This document shows positions 1-8,794 of a stretch of DNA of 64,000 nt, piece by piece. Below the pieces are notes generated by a model, which did not search any database, was not told the origin of the DNA, and saw only the letters and a list, made by a program, of their open reading frames with translations. The translations under genes and the position numbers were made by a program. Within the stretch, counting starts at the first letter, position 1. Every line of letters starts with the position of its first letter. The DNA comes from Endozoicomonas numazuensis (GTDB lineage Bacteria; Pseudomonadota; Gammaproteobacteria; Pseudomonadales; Endozoicomonadaceae). The DNA lies in the NCBI RefSeq assembly GCF_000722635.1, contig NZ_JOKH01000002.1:1-64000 (forward strand), read 5' to 3'.

Positions 1-250
1 TACAATTAAACGTCACATTTATTTAACTCTCTGTGAGAGAGCTGAATTAACGAGTATGTTCACTTGCTTGATCAGCATTTTAAATCATTCAAAAGCGCTC
101 TCTATTGAGAACAACTTTTGTTGACTGATGCCATTCGCACAAGCGCCCACACGAATTGTCTGATAATTTGTTAAAGAACTGGATTAGAACCGGAAGGTTT
201 TAATCGGCTGAATCAGCACTCGCTCAATGTGAGTCGCCGTTCAGTGAGGC
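1..250 (-). promoter_or_regulatory. rRNA operon leader with boxA antitermination site
   Basis: Read on the minus strand, 168-180 is a boxA-like site (AGTTCTTTAACAA), followed by ATTATCAGACAATTCGTGTG. This closely resembles the leader that precedes 16S rRNA in enterobacteria. The window begins inside this leader, so the 16S gene itself should lie just beyond the left edge, transcribed leftward. boxA recruits the NusB/NusE antitermination complex in rRNA operons. No rRNA sequence is visible inside the window, and a 16S-23S spacer is excluded by the three strong promoters just upstream. Confidence 0.8.
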
Positions 251-254
251 GCTC

Positions 255-282
255 ATCTTACCGTGGCGCCGGTCGTTGTCAA
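255..282 (-). promoter_or_regulatory. rRNA operon promoter (proximal)
   Basis: Minus-strand -35 TTGACA (277-282), 16-nt spacer, -10 TAAGAT (255-260), followed by a GC-rich stretch typical of stringent rRNA promoters. Confidence 0.75.
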
Positions 283-381
283 GTGCTTGTTTTTCCGGAG
301 AAAGTTAAGCGACCGTTCAACTCGCTGCGACCGCATCCGTTCATTCAATGAAGCGTTACGTTTCTGTCTCAGCGGCGGTGC

Positions 382-409
382 ATTCTACCTTGTCAGCTGA
401 TGTTGTCAA
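382..409 (-). promoter_or_regulatory. rRNA operon promoter (middle)
   Basis: Minus-strand -35 TTGACA (404-409), 16-nt spacer, -10 TAGAAT (382-387). It has the same 16-nt spacing as the proximal promoter. Confidence 0.75.
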
Positions 410-473
410 CCTGACATTTTGTCAGGCGATTCAGTTCGGCTGCTGTGGCGAGTTGCTCCGTTAGCGGAGGCGA

Positions 474-501
474 ACTATACAGGTTTTCAGGCTGTATTCA
501 A
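474..501 (-). promoter_or_regulatory. rRNA operon promoter (distal)
   Basis: Minus-strand -35 TTGAAT (496-501), 16-nt spacer, -10 TATAGT (474-479). It is weaker at -35 than the two downstream promoters. Confidence 0.6.
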
Positions 502-660
502 CACCCATAAAAACACTTTCGTACTACCACTTAATACTTAACAAGTTTAATTCATACTCTATATATAGTGAGTAGGCAGAACCAAAACGACTGTTTGCTC
601 TTAATGCAGGAGACTGGATAGAATCTAAGCCCGTGAGCCGAACCATCAGTAACGACACCA

Positions 661-758
661 CTCTTCACTCTTCACTCTTCACTCTTCACTCTTCACTCTT
701 CACTCTTCACTCTTCACTCTTCACTCTTCACTCTTTAGTCTTTAGTCTTTAGTCTTTA
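661..758. repeat. 14-unit heptanucleotide tandem repeat
   Basis: Ten perfect CTCTTCA units (661-730) are followed by one CTCTTTA and three GTCTTTA units. The last unit contains the TAA stop codon (756-758) of the minus-strand SRPBCC gene. The array therefore sits exactly at the 3' end of that gene, between it and the rRNA promoters. The unit is 7 bp, so copy number changes would not preserve a reading frame. Confidence 0.95.
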
Positions 759-1319
759 GAGTGTTGCTCTGATTTCCTCACTGACTGGCTGCCCTGTTTC
801 ATAGAAATAGCGGAGACTAAGAACCGTTTGATCCACAGTTTCCTCAATAGGACTTGCCAGGACATTTCGGAACAACCAGTCTCCCAGTAACCCCATAGGC
901 GGCTCAAAACTCATAGTTCCAGTAAACTCTGTCTGCTGTTCACCCGCTTCAGCGATCTGGTAGCGGAACCGCCCTTCATTAAAGGGCAGAAAAAAGGTCT
1001 CATTGTGCAATTTAATGACAAAACCAGACCCTTCATTCCATTCCACCACGGTTTCGTCCACATACTGATCCTCACTTTTAAAAACCCTGCGACTTACCCT
1101 CAGCCCCTGCGTTTTTTCAGTCAAGATTTGGGTATCTACAACGTCCGGGACATAATAGTGAGATACGGCAAGGTCACTCATTTTTTCCCAGCTTTGCTCA
1201 ACAGGCAGATCAATCACCACTGTCGAGCTGATAGCCATTCGTGAATTTTCTGCGGGCCAGAAGCTTAGCCCGCCTAATACAAAAAGAGTGACACCGACTG
1301 CAATAGATTTTTTCATCAT
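756..1319 (-). CDS. SRPBCC-family protein with N-terminal membrane/signal segment
   Basis: A 187-residue protein. Residues 4-22 form a hydrophobic signal or anchor segment after MMKK. The remainder has the alternating pattern of an SRPBCC (polyketide cyclase/START-like) helix-grip fold: a strand near residues 31-38, then the VEQSWEKMSDL helix, and a C-terminal helix (PIEETVDQTVLSLRYFYE). These folds bind hydrophobic ligands; the ligand here is unknown. It lies 26 bp downstream of the symporter-type gene on the same strand, so the two are likely co-transcribed, possibly linking lipid or steroid-like ligand handling to the carrier. The start could be either of the two leading ATGs; the ribosome-binding site is weak. 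Confidence 0.65.
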   Translation of the reverse strand: MMKKSIAVGVTLFVLGGLSFWPAENSRMAISSTVVIDLPVEQSWEKMSDLAVSHYYVPDVVDTQILTEKTQGLRVSRRVFKSEDQYVDETVVEWNEGSGFVIKLHNETFFLPFNEGRFRYQIAEAGEQQTEFTGTMSFEPPMGLLGDWLFRNVLASPIEETVDQTVLSLRYFYETGQPVSEEIRATL

Positions 1320-1345
1320 TTTTATTCGTCTTTAGTACTTCAACT

Positions 1346-2296
1346 CTAACCCGCTTCACGAACACCTTCTGCTTCGAGCGAGTGATACGATTGAGCTCTT
1401 TCTTCAGGCCCTGTGGGTCGCCGGGCCCAGAACCACGTTAGAGCCATCCCGCTTATCAAGTGCCAGACTCCCCAGAGCCCAACAACTTGAATCATGGCCG
1501 TCATTTCAGGGTAGAAAGTAAACAGGATGGAAAAGCCAAGCGCTGAGTTCTGGATACCCACTTCCATCGTCACCGCCCTTCGATCTGCCTCAGGCAAGCC
1601 TGTTAACTTTCCTGCACCATAACCCAGCAATAACGCCAATGCATTCAACCCGATTACGGTGACAGCAATGATACCTATGTATTTCAACATGGATTCTATA
1701 TTGTTTGCACAGGCAACAATCACAAAACCCAACATAATAACCATTGAGGTGACCCTGATGGGCTTCTCACACTTCTTTGCCAACCTGGGGTATTTGGCAC
1801 CAATAAACATGCCTAACGCCAAAGGGACGCCCAATACCAGAAAAAACAATCCCAGCAAGTTAACAGGGTCGATCACTATATCTTGCAGAATGGCACGGGT
1901 AGAGGGGTTTAAAGCGGCATAAAAAGCAAAGTTGAAGGGCGTCATGACTATGGCCCCGACACTGGATACCGCAGTCATGCTGACAGAGACAGCCACATTC
2001 CCTCTGGACAGATAGGTCAGAATGTTGGAAATACTGCCACCCGGGCAAGATGACAACAGAATCATACCCAAACCCAGATCAGGCGGGATCGAGAATATCC
2101 AGATAATAAGCGTCGTACTGGCAGGGAACAAAAAGAACTGGGCAACCAGCCCTGTAATAGGCGCCCTTGGCTGTCTGATCACTCGCTTGAAATCATCCAC
2201 TTTCAAGGTGAGTGCGACGCCCAATATGACACAGGCCATCATGGCATTCATGACATAAAGTGCAGAGCTGTCAAAATTAATATCAAGAGGCTCCAT
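1346..2296 (-). CDS. Bile acid:sodium symporter (BASS) family transporter
   Basis: A 316-residue integral membrane protein with about nine or ten hydrophobic segments. Two family hallmarks are visible: CPGGSISN (residues about 84-91) in the crossover region and EVGIQNSALG (about 245-254), which in structurally known bacterial members shape the sodium and substrate sites. BASS proteins couple uptake of organic anions (bile salts, pantoate, pyruvate, sulfonates) to sodium; the substrate cannot be told from sequence. A strong ribosome-binding site, AGGAGGT (2302-2308), precedes the ATG. The SRPBCC gene follows after 26 bp on the same strand. Confidence 0.85.
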   Translation of the reverse strand: MEPLDINFDSSALYVMNAMMACVILGVALTLKVDDFKRVIRQPRAPITGLVAQFFLFPASTTLIIWIFSIPPDLGLGMILLSSCPGGSISNILTYLSRGNVAVSVSMTAVSSVGAIVMTPFNFAFYAALNPSTRAILQDIVIDPVNLLGLFFLVLGVPLALGMFIGAKYPRLAKKCEKPIRVTSMVIMLGFVIVACANNIESMLKYIGIIAVTVIGLNALALLLGYGAGKLTGLPEADRRAVTMEVGIQNSALGFSILFTFYPEMTAMIQVVGLWGVWHLISGMALTWFWARRPTGPEERAQSYHSLEAEGVREAG

Positions 2297-2534
2297 GGTT
2301 TACCTCCTGATTAATGAACAGTACAAATAGGACTGGCAGAGAGTGCGGTATCAGGCCCCTCAGGTTTTCCCCATGTCCTTCACCGAAAACAGCATACGGC
2401 ATAGGGTTTCTCCTGTTTATTGTTATTTTTCTGGTTATGCTAACACTACCATGGGGATAAACCATTCGCCTTAAAAATTACAACAAGCTGAAACTTTTCA
2501 CCACGGTTACCTTTTTATCAATGTTCCTCCTGAT

Positions 2535-2565
2535 ATAAAAAAGCCCAGCACAATGGCCGGGCTTC
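2535..2565 (-). terminator. Rho-independent terminator of the SulP gene
   Basis: On the minus strand a 9-bp stem (2541-2549 with 2556-2564, one mismatch, around GCCCGGC/GCTGGGC) is followed by a T run at 2535-2542. It lies 23 bp beyond the SulP stop codon. Confidence 0.85.
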
Positions 2566-2587
2566 TTGACACTATCAACCGTAAAGG

Positions 2588-4150
2588 TCAGGCATTAGTT
2601 GCTACGAAGTATTTAGGGTCTTCGATCACATTCACTTCTACCATGTTATCTGCTTTTTTTAGCAGCTTACGACAATCGTTGCTTAGGTGTAACAGGTGTA
2701 AAGTCTTGCCTGTATTTGTGTATCGCTCCGCCAGCGTATCAATGGCTTCCAACCCAGAATGGTCGCACACTCGGGAATCAGCAAAATCAATGACTACATC
2801 ATTGTTATCCGTCTTGGGTGAGAACTGCTCCAGAAAGTGAGTAGTAGAACCGAAGAACAAAGGCCCATGAATCTTGTAAACACTGGAACCTTCCCGATCT
2901 TCTTTCTTCTCAACCCGAATATGTTTGGCATGCTCCCAGGCAAATATCAGGGCAGACACAATCACGCCAATGATAACGGCTACAGCCAAGTCGGTCAGAA
3001 CTGTCACTACCGATACCAGTACCAGTACAAAAGCATCGCCTTTGGGTACCTTGTTCATGATGCGGAAGCTACTCCATTCGAAAGTACCTATCACAACAAT
3101 AAACATGACACCTATCAAAGCAGCAACCGGGATTCTTTCTATAAGAGAGGAAGCCACAAGAATAAATGCCAGCAAGAACAGTGCAGCCGAAATACCCGAC
3201 AGACGACCACGACCTCCAGAGTTAACGTTGATCATGCTCTGACCGATCATGGCGCAACCCCCCATACCACCAAAGAAACCCGTCACTATGTTGGCCGCAC
3301 CCTGTCCCATGCATTCACGGTTTGAGCTGCCATGAGTTTCTGTAATCTCGTCGACCATTCGCAAAGTCAGCAGAGACTCAATCAAGCCAATAGCGGCCAG
3401 AATCAGAGAGTAGGGCAGAATGATAAGAAATGTTTCCATATTCAATGGAACCATAGGAATACTGAATTCAGGCAATCCTCCGGCAATACCGGCTACATCA
3501 CCCACTGTTTTGGTATCCAGATTCAGTCCAATCACCAGCAGGGAAACTACCAGAATAGCGGCCAGAGAAGAGGGGATAGCCGTCGTCAATTTGGGCAGGA
3601 AATGAATAATGGCCATAGTCAAAGCCACCAGCCCCAACATCATGCCAAGTTCGCCACCCGACATCCATGCCACATCAACCACACTGCCTTCCATGAAAGT
3701 ACCAGACAACCAGCCTGTTCCACCTTCAACACCAAACTGGCCCAGCTGAGCCAGGAAGATCACTATGGCCAGACCATTCACAAAGCCCAGCATAACGGGG
3801 TGAGGTACCATCCGGATGAACTTGCCCAGTTTAAGCACGCCCGCTAAAACCTGAATAATCCCCATCAAAACGACTGTGGCAAAGAGATACTGCACACCAT
3901 GATCAGCGACCAGGCTAACCATGACGACAGCCAGTGCTCCCGTAGCACCGGAAATCATACCCGGGCGGCCACCGATTACAGCCGTGATGAGACCAACCAT
4001 AAATGCAGCGTATAAGCCTACCAGTGGCTCAACACCTGCAACAAATGCAAAGGCTACCGCTTCTGGTACCAATGCAAGCGCTACCGTCAGACCTGATAAC
4101 AGATCATTTTTCATGGTAGCTACCTTGTTTGCTCTTAGTTCGAACAACAT
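2588..4150 (-). CDS. SulP-family inorganic anion transporter with STAS domain
   Basis: A 520-residue protein. Residues about 15-400 are the multi-spanning SulP carrier, recognisable by [17 protein letters not shown] and [13 protein letters not shown] at the N-terminus and [13 protein letters not shown] mid-protein. Residues about 415-515 are a cytoplasmic STAS domain ([12 protein letters not shown], then [15 protein letters not shown]). SulP carriers move sulfate, bicarbonate or other anions, often with sodium. Close relatives annotated as bicarbonate or sulfate transporters cannot be separated here. A GGAGG site sits only 2 nt from the first ATG; the ATG at codon 13 (4112-4114) with AAGG upstream is an equally plausible start. 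It is transcribed alone, with its own terminator. Confidence 0.9.
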   Translation of the reverse strand: MLFELRANKVATMKNDLLSGLTVALALVPEAVAFAFVAGVEPLVGLYAAFMVGLITAVIGGRPGMISGATGALAVVMVSLVADHGVQYLFATVVLMGIIQVLAGVLKLGKFIRMVPHPVMLGFVNGLAIVIFLAQLGQFGVEGGTGWLSGTFMEGSVVDVAWMSGGELGMMLGLVALTMAIIHFLPKLTTAIPSSLAAILVVSLLVIGLNLDTKTVGDVAGIAGGLPEFSIPMVPLNMETFLIILPYSLILAAIGLIESLLTLRMVDEITETHGSSNRECMGQGAANIVTGFFGGMGGCAMIGQSMINVNSGGRGRLSGISAALFLLAFILVASSLIERIPVAALIGVMFIVVIGTFEWSSFRIMNKVPKGDAFVLVLVSVVTVLTDLAVAVIIGVIVSALIFAWEHAKHIRVEKKEDREGSSVYKIHGPLFFGSTTHFLEQFSPKTDNNDVVIDFADSRVCDHSGLEAIDTLAERYTNTGKTLHLLHLSNDCRKLLKKADNMVEVNVIEDPKYFVATNA

Positions 4151-4556
4151 TGCCTCCGATTCAGACAGGCAGTCTTTCGACCAGGAGAACCTGTCACTCT
4201 TAATCTGTGTAAATCTGACGCTCTATCCAGAATACCCTTAAAAGAGTGTAGAGGACTGATAGGCAATACCTCGTGATAGCGGGCTACTGCTTTGGCCCTT
4301 TCATCACGTAGCGAATGCCAAGTGGCATGCTCAACTCATGACAATCCGGAAGGTGAGAGGCGACAGAGTGATTTTAGTTATAGGAGCCGGCCCGGGTTAT
4401 CTGTTATGAAAAACCACCTGAATAGCTCTATGCCCAATAAAAAGACAGCATGCCTGTCTGCATAAACAGGAGGAAAGTATCTTTAAGGATGAAACATGGG
4501 CGCGGATTCTAAAGAAGAGACTGTCAGAAGACAACGACCATATAGTCGAGGATACC

Positions 4557-4607
4557 ACTGTTCCTGACTCTGCTCACTCCCAGAGAAATACCACTACCAG
4601 GAACAGT
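4557..4607. repeat. Hairpin-forming inverted repeat in an otherwise featureless gap
   Basis: The gap 4151-4647 contains no gene I can support. Near its right end ACTGTTCCTG (4557-4566) is perfectly complementary to 4598-4607, with a 31-nt loop. It lies just downstream of the minus-strand gene at 4648 and could end its transcript, but no T run follows. Confidence 0.4.
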
Positions 4608-4647
4608 CGTTCAACATATTGACAGGCAATGCATGAACATTAAAAGA

Positions 4648-5373
4648 TCAGGTAGCTGTCAATTCACTGACATCCAGAAGACGACCCACAATAACATCGT
4701 TCATTCTTTTAACCAGTTCTGGAACATTAATTTCGTAGTACTGTATGAGAGCGTTTTCGATATAAGCCCAGGCTCGGACTGCTTCCTTAGCCTTCTTTCT
4801 TGCTTCAGGATTTTTATCCGCCAAAGTTTTCTGCAACGCCCTCAGCTGATCGCCAAATTTTTTTGCATCAACATCCAGCTCATCGTAAGGAAAACCAATC
4901 AGACTGACCGATCCCTCAGCGTACAACATGGCCAACCGCTGCATATCAGCAGCCAGCTTCAAGGCTTTGATATCAGAAGGCAGCGGCTCAGCATAACTTT
5001 CACTGCTAATGACTTTAATCAGATCATCTCTGGAGCTGTTCAGATCAACTGTTGCGTAGTGAGATGTATAACCATCATCTTTCATTTCATTCTTTTGGGA
5101 AAAATCTTTCATGACTTCCCATGTCGCCTTAATACCTTTCAGTTGCTCAACATTAGGCGTTTTAATAGCGTTAAGCTCGCTGTCCATATTCAACAGCTCT
5201 TTTTCCAACTCCTGATAAGCATCACTACTACCTTCATCAAAAGAAATATAATAGAACGAGCTGGCTACACGATAGGCCTGACGCTCCAGGTTAAACTGCT
5301 CCTTCAAAGTGATAGCCGATGACTGGGACAGGTAAAAAAGACTGACGACGATACAACACAGTCTGGCAAACAT
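4648..5373 (-). CDS. Secreted helical protein of unknown function
   Basis: I do not recognise the family. Starting at ATG 5371-5373, which has AGGGAG about 8 nt upstream, the protein is 241 residues. It opens with a signal peptide (MFARLCCIVVSLFYLSQSSA), so it is probably periplasmic or secreted. The mature part is highly charged and predicted mostly helical, with no cysteines. A segment LAADMQRLAMLYAEGS faintly resembles helices in sensor domains of the PilJ type, which is not enough for a call. A longer frame begins at a TTG six codons upstream, but the Shine-Dalgarno position favours the ATG. Neighbours give no clue. Confidence 0.6.
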   Translation of the reverse strand: MFARLCCIVVSLFYLSQSSAITLKEQFNLERQAYRVASSFYYISFDEGSSDAYQELEKELLNMDSELNAIKTPNVEQLKGIKATWEVMKDFSQKNEMKDDGYTSHYATVDLNSSRDDLIKVISSESYAEPLPSDIKALKLAADMQRLAMLYAEGSVSLIGFPYDELDVDAKKFGDQLRALQKTLADKNPEARKKAKEAVRAWAYIENALIQYYEINVPELVKRMNDVIVGRLLDVSELTAT

Positions 5374-5492
5374 TAAGGACTCCCTATTCAATTAACTTGG
5401 TACTTCCTGACTGGACAGGTCAAACTCCTGCCAAGCTATGCAAGTCAACCGATAGGAACATCATCTATTCGAACTATCTTGAATGGAGTGGC

Positions 5493-5951
5493 CTACTTTC
5501 TTAGCCTTACTACGACAGTTCCCGCAATTTTGTCGTGCCAGCCTTGCTTTTTCTTATCCATGGCAATCCAGAAAAAACCCAGGAACAAAGGCACAATAGA
5601 AATGAAGTAAGACAGATAACGTATTACAGATTGTGACAGTGCCGGCGCCAGGCCCGTCTTTTCATCTACAACTTTCATAGTGATGATCATTTTTCCCGGC
5701 GTTGCACTTTTGTAATGCCAAAACAACACCACTGCCAGAGCAGGAAAAAGCCAGTTAATAATGATATCCCAGGGCCCCAGAAGCTGTCTCGAACCGGCAA
5801 TAGTTATCTGATTGCCATAAATAATCATGGTAAGAGGTAAAGTAATAACCATCAGGATCAGAGTATCGATCATCGTTGCCCAAAATCGATCCAGAAATCC
5901 TGCATACTCAGGCACTTCTGACTTTTCAGGACTTGCATCTATTTCTGACAT
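5493..5951 (-). CDS. RDD-family membrane protein
   Basis: A 152-residue protein with about three membrane segments. The RDD hallmarks are present: FLDRFWATMIDTLIL at residues 19-33 (the Arg-Asp pattern naming the family), a central ATPGK motif after FWHYKS, and the C-terminal GWHDKIAGTVVV. RDD proteins are small inner-membrane proteins of mostly unknown function; some act in sodium/proton exchange. It is a single gene between the secreted helical protein and the glutathione peroxidase, all on the minus strand but separated by about 100-bp gaps. Confidence 0.85.
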   Translation of the reverse strand: MSEIDASPEKSEVPEYAGFLDRFWATMIDTLILMVITLPLTMIIYGNQITIAGSRQLLGPWDIIINWLFPALAVVLFWHYKSATPGKMIITMKVVDEKTGLAPALSQSVIRYLSYFISIVPLFLGFFWIAMDKKKQGWHDKIAGTVVVRLRK

Positions 5952-6055
5952 TGAGTGCCCTCGTCTATTGTCATTAATCCTTTACGGCAGAGTCGGCAAA
6001 CCTCGTCAAATCGTTAGTCTACCGGAAGTACTGCTGAATCTTCCGCAGTGGTTTT

Positions 6056-6541
6056 TCAGCTCTGGGCCAGTAAATCTTTAATGGATGCTTCCAGTTCCTC
6101 AGGTTTGGTTGTAGGCGCATACCGCCCTACCACTTCACCTTGCCGATTCAGCAAAAACTTAGTGAAGTTCCATTTAATCTTTTTAGTGCCCATCAAACCC
6201 GGAGCAGCCTTTGTCAAATCCTTGTAGAGGGGGGCGGCGCCTTCGCCATTCACTTCTACCTTTTCAAAGACAGGAAAAGTAACGCCATAGTTTTTTTCAC
6301 AAAATGCACCGATTTCTTCACTACCGCCGGGCTCCTGCTTGCCAAATTGATTACAGGGAAAGCCAAGAACCACCAGCCCCTGGTCTTCATACTTTTTATA
6401 AAGTTCTTCCAGTCCCTGGAATTGTGGAGTAAAACCACACTGGCTAGCGGTATTCACAATCAGTACAACTTTCCCTTTGAAAGCTTCCAGAGACTGAACA
6501 CTGCCGGTTAACAGTGGCATTTCATATTTCAGAACATCCAT
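6056..6541 (-). CDS. Glutathione peroxidase family (thiol peroxidase)
   Basis: A 161-residue thioredoxin-fold peroxidase. The catalytic tetrad is visible: Cys35 in [11 protein letters not shown], Gln69 in FGKQEPG, and Trp124-Asn125 in KWNFTKF. It has cysteine rather than selenocysteine, so it most likely reduces hydroperoxides with thioredoxin, like bacterial BtuE/GpxA proteins. Cys63 and Cys81 could be resolving residues. There is no signal peptide, so it is cytoplasmic. It is one of several oxidative-stress genes in the window, with oxyR at 17140. Confidence 0.92.
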   Translation of the reverse strand: MDVLKYEMPLLTGSVQSLEAFKGKVVLIVNTASQCGFTPQFQGLEELYKKYEDQGLVVLGFPCNQFGKQEPGGSEEIGAFCEKNYGVTFPVFEKVEVNGEGAAPLYKDLTKAAPGLMGTKKIKWNFTKFLLNRQGEVVGRYAPTTKPEELEASIKDLLAQS

Positions 6542-7063
6542 TAAATCTATCCTCCAGTGGTTTGTAGAAGGTTATACCTCATTTTTCCTAAATTGGATGA
6601 AAAAAACTGCATATCAAAAATCACATTGAATACTCCCACCTATAGTAAAAACAGGAACACCCTCCAAACGAGACAGGAAAGTATGGAACCAGCAGTAACC
6701 AAACCAAAAGGCACAGATACTTATTCATCTCAAGCAAGGCCTCTCACCTCGTCAAGACTGGCATTAAAGGACTGGAATATCTGAGGTCATGCCATGATCC
6801 CCCAGCTGCAAAAAGAAGGCATTGGCTTTCTGTGCTACAACAAGCTTCCAGACAAATTCATCAAGGCATCATTGGATCACTGATTTTCAGAGACCTCGCC
6901 CAAAAGACAAGGCATGTTGATCACTGCAAGTTATCCACCTTATGAAATTCAATCAGTCGACAAGCCAACACAGGCAATTTACTGAAGATCAGTTAGCGAT
7001 CATTCAACCTCTATCTGCCAGACTAGCGAGCCGGGATACTGATCAATACAATGAGAAAAGAAT
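6542..7063. other. Intergenic region without a supportable gene
   Basis: Short open frames exist (for example 6557-6784 and 6794-6883 on the plus strand), but none has a ribosome-binding site or recognisable sequence. I see no terminator for the genes on either side apart from the RNA-associated one at 7064-7089. Confidence 0.5.
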
Positions 7064-7089
7064 AAAAAAAAGCGGCTGGGACAAGCCGC
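7064..7089 (-). terminator. Strong rho-independent terminator of the Fur-regulated RNA
   Basis: On the minus strand a perfect 6-bp stem, GCGGCT/AGCCGC (7084-7089 with 7072-7077), with loop TGTCCC, is followed by eight T residues (7071-7064). Confidence 0.9.
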
Positions 7090-7193
7090 CAAAACGATGA
7101 GGATATGCGAGTTGCTGGTAGCTGTTTACCAGCCAATCAGGTCAAAAAGTCTAGTCTCGATAGGCATCTCCTTTTTGTTATTAATGAGAATGA
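7064..7193 (-). ncRNA. Candidate Fur-regulated small RNA
   Basis: A transcript of about 130 nt is predicted on the minus strand between a promoter at 7199-7226 and a strong terminator at 7064-7089. Within it are a 7-bp hairpin (GCTGGTA/TACCAGC, about 7114-7133) and a possible 13-codon ORF (7126-7167, MPIETRLFDLIGW). The ORF's only Shine-Dalgarno (AAGGAG) directly abuts the ATG, so translation is doubtful. Size, Fur control and terminator match the architecture of iron-starvation sRNAs such as RyhB and PrrF. I see no sequence similarity to either, so the class is inferred. A translated Fur-regulated micropeptide is the main alternative. Confidence 0.6.
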
Positions 7194-7204
7194 TTATCAT
7201 TCTA
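7186..7204 (-). promoter_or_regulatory. Fur box
   Basis: AGAATGAtTATCATTCT (7187-7203) is a near-perfect palindrome matching the Fur consensus GATAATGATAATCATTATC. It overlaps the -10 element of the minus-strand promoter, the expected position for iron-dependent repression. Confidence 0.9.
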
Positions 7205-7226
7205 TACCCAATAAAACGGTTTGCAA
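7199..7226 (-). promoter_or_regulatory. Promoter of the Fur-regulated RNA
   Basis: Minus-strand -35 TTGCAA (7221-7226), 16-nt spacer, -10 TAGAAT (7199-7204). The -10 is embedded in the Fur box; transcription would start near 7192. Confidence 0.75.
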
Positions 7227-7328
7227 GATAATTTTGGCTTTTTTTTCGACAAGATGTGATTTGCCGTTTACCTAGCATCCTTCTACTTTTTGGAAGTCTA
7301 TTTACTATTCTGAGAAGTCGACTTCCCT

Positions 7329-8741
7329 ATGCTTAGACTCAGCGTTCTCCTTACTGGAATCACTTTACTTCTGTCGTTTAATATTCTAGCTTCGCCCACC
7401 CAGCCTCAAATACCCGTCTCTCCTGGTCCGGTGACCCAACTTCCGGGGTATGCAAACTCTATTCAGGGACAGGAATCGGGACACCTTAAAGTCAACACTG
7501 CCACTGATGGCGGTGAGGCTTATCTCTTTTACTGGTTTGCTGAAGCAGAGAGTGGTGATACCACAAGCCCGATTGTGATCTGGCTGAATGGAGGGCCCGG
7601 TTCTTCCAGTCTCGACGGTTTCTTTATGGAGAACGGACCGTTTTATATTGATCCGTTAGCTATGGAAAAAGGAAAAGATTATATAAAACCCCGCCAGTAC
7701 TCCTGGCATAAGTTTGCAGCTTACATGGCCATTGATCAGCCCGCAGGCACAGGCTTATCTTTCAGTACCAGTAATGCCGCTGCAGCCCAAAATGAAGACC
7801 AGGCGACTGAACAGCTCTACCGTGGTATTCAACTATTTCTGGATAACCATAAAGAAAAGAATTATCGGGCTCGCCCACTGATTATCGCGGGCGAGTCATT
7901 TGGTGGGCATTACGTTCCCAGTATTGCTACCAAGATTCTGGAGATGAACAAAGACGCGTCAAACTCAAACATTAATCTGATCAAGATCTCTCTGGGAAAT
8001 CCCTGGGTGGATCCGGCTATCCAAAATCCGCTGATGCCCGTGTTTGCTGCTGAGCACTCCACATTAACCCATAAACAGTTTAATGAAACCAGAACTCTGT
8101 CGTTGAACTGCACCACCCAGATTCTCAAATTCAAAGATAAGACAGTGCCTAAATGGGTCAACGATTACTGTATGAATGCGGTCAATATTGTCGTGAAGGA
8201 TGCACAGAGGAATCTCTATGATTTCAGAAGAAGAGGTCCGGATTATGCCTTTAAAGCGCTGGGTCAATACATGAATCGCGATGACGTCAGAACAGCGATT
8301 AATGCCGTATCCGTTGCCACCAAAAAATGGGATGACACCAATAGCTGGGTAGCAGACCAGTTCGCAGCAGGTGAGCAGAATTCAAAAAGCAAACTGTTTC
8401 CACCGTTGTTTGAAAGCATGCCGGTTTTGATTTACTCAGGTGATCAGGATATGTGTTGCAACTACTTCGCAACCGTTTCATGGCTCCAGAACATTGACTG
8501 GTCTGGCAAGGAAGCTTTTCTGGCAACCACACAGAAGGACTTTTACGATGTCTATGATCAGGCCTATCAGACCGTACGCTCTTCAGACAACCTGACTATG
8601 TTTACTTTTCCTACTGCAGGACATCTGGTTCCTATGGACCAACCCAAACTGGCTTTTGATATGATGAAAAACTATGTGCAGAAGAACAGCATGAGCCAGT
8701 GGTTCAAGGCATTACCTGCCAGAGTTCAGGATAAGGATTAG
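7329..8741 (+). CDS. Secreted S10-family serine carboxypeptidase
   Basis: A 470-residue protein with an N-terminal signal peptide (residues 1-21, ending ILASP). It shows the full S10 signature: WLNGGPGSSS (85-94) for the oxyanion hole, GESFGGHYVP (188-197) with nucleophile Ser190, the acid in YSGDQDMCCN (Asp372 or Asp374) and His432 in TAGHLVPMDQP. S10 enzymes remove C-terminal residues from peptides at acidic pH and are typical of fungal vacuoles and plants. Bacterial members exist but are scattered. It stands alone and ends in a strong hairpin. Export plus eukaryote-type fold suggest degradation of environmental or host peptides (inference). Confidence 0.92.
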   Translation: MLRLSVLLTGITLLLSFNILASPTQPQIPVSPGPVTQLPGYANSIQGQESGHLKVNTATDGGEAYLFYWFAEAESGDTTSPIVIWLNGGPGSSSLDGFFMENGPFYIDPLAMEKGKDYIKPRQYSWHKFAAYMAIDQPAGTGLSFSTSNAAAAQNEDQATEQLYRGIQLFLDNHKEKNYRARPLIIAGESFGGHYVPSIATKILEMNKDASNSNINLIKISLGNPWVDPAIQNPLMPVFAAEHSTLTHKQFNETRTLSLNCTTQILKFKDKTVPKWVNDYCMNAVNIVVKDAQRNLYDFRRRGPDYAFKALGQYMNRDDVRTAINAVSVATKKWDDTNSWVADQFAAGEQNSKSKLFPPLFESMPVLIYSGDQDMCCNYFATVSWLQNIDWSGKEAFLATTQKDFYDVYDQAYQTVRSSDNLTMFTFPTAGHLVPMDQPKLAFDMMKNYVQKNSMSQWFKALPARVQDKD

Positions 8742-8756
8742 TGACACGAGTCAGAT

Positions 8757-8790
8757 AATGGGAGCCTGAACTACTGTTCAGGCTCCCATT
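8757..8790. terminator. Bidirectional hairpin between convergent genes
   Basis: A perfect 14-bp stem, AATGGGAGCCTGAA (8757-8770) with 8777-8790, and a 6-nt loop lie in the 53-bp gap between the carboxypeptidase and fruA. The T run is poor, but the position between convergent ends supports a shared terminator. Confidence 0.75.
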
Positions 8791-8794
8791 GCAT

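Noticed and set aside
4151-4647. Riboswitch or leader for the SulP gene
   Set aside because: Several small stems can be drawn, but none matches a known class or shows alternate pairing near the start.
6557-6883. Short frames upstream of the Fur-regulated RNA
   Set aside because: No start signals or recognisable domains; composition looks like decayed or non-coding DNA.
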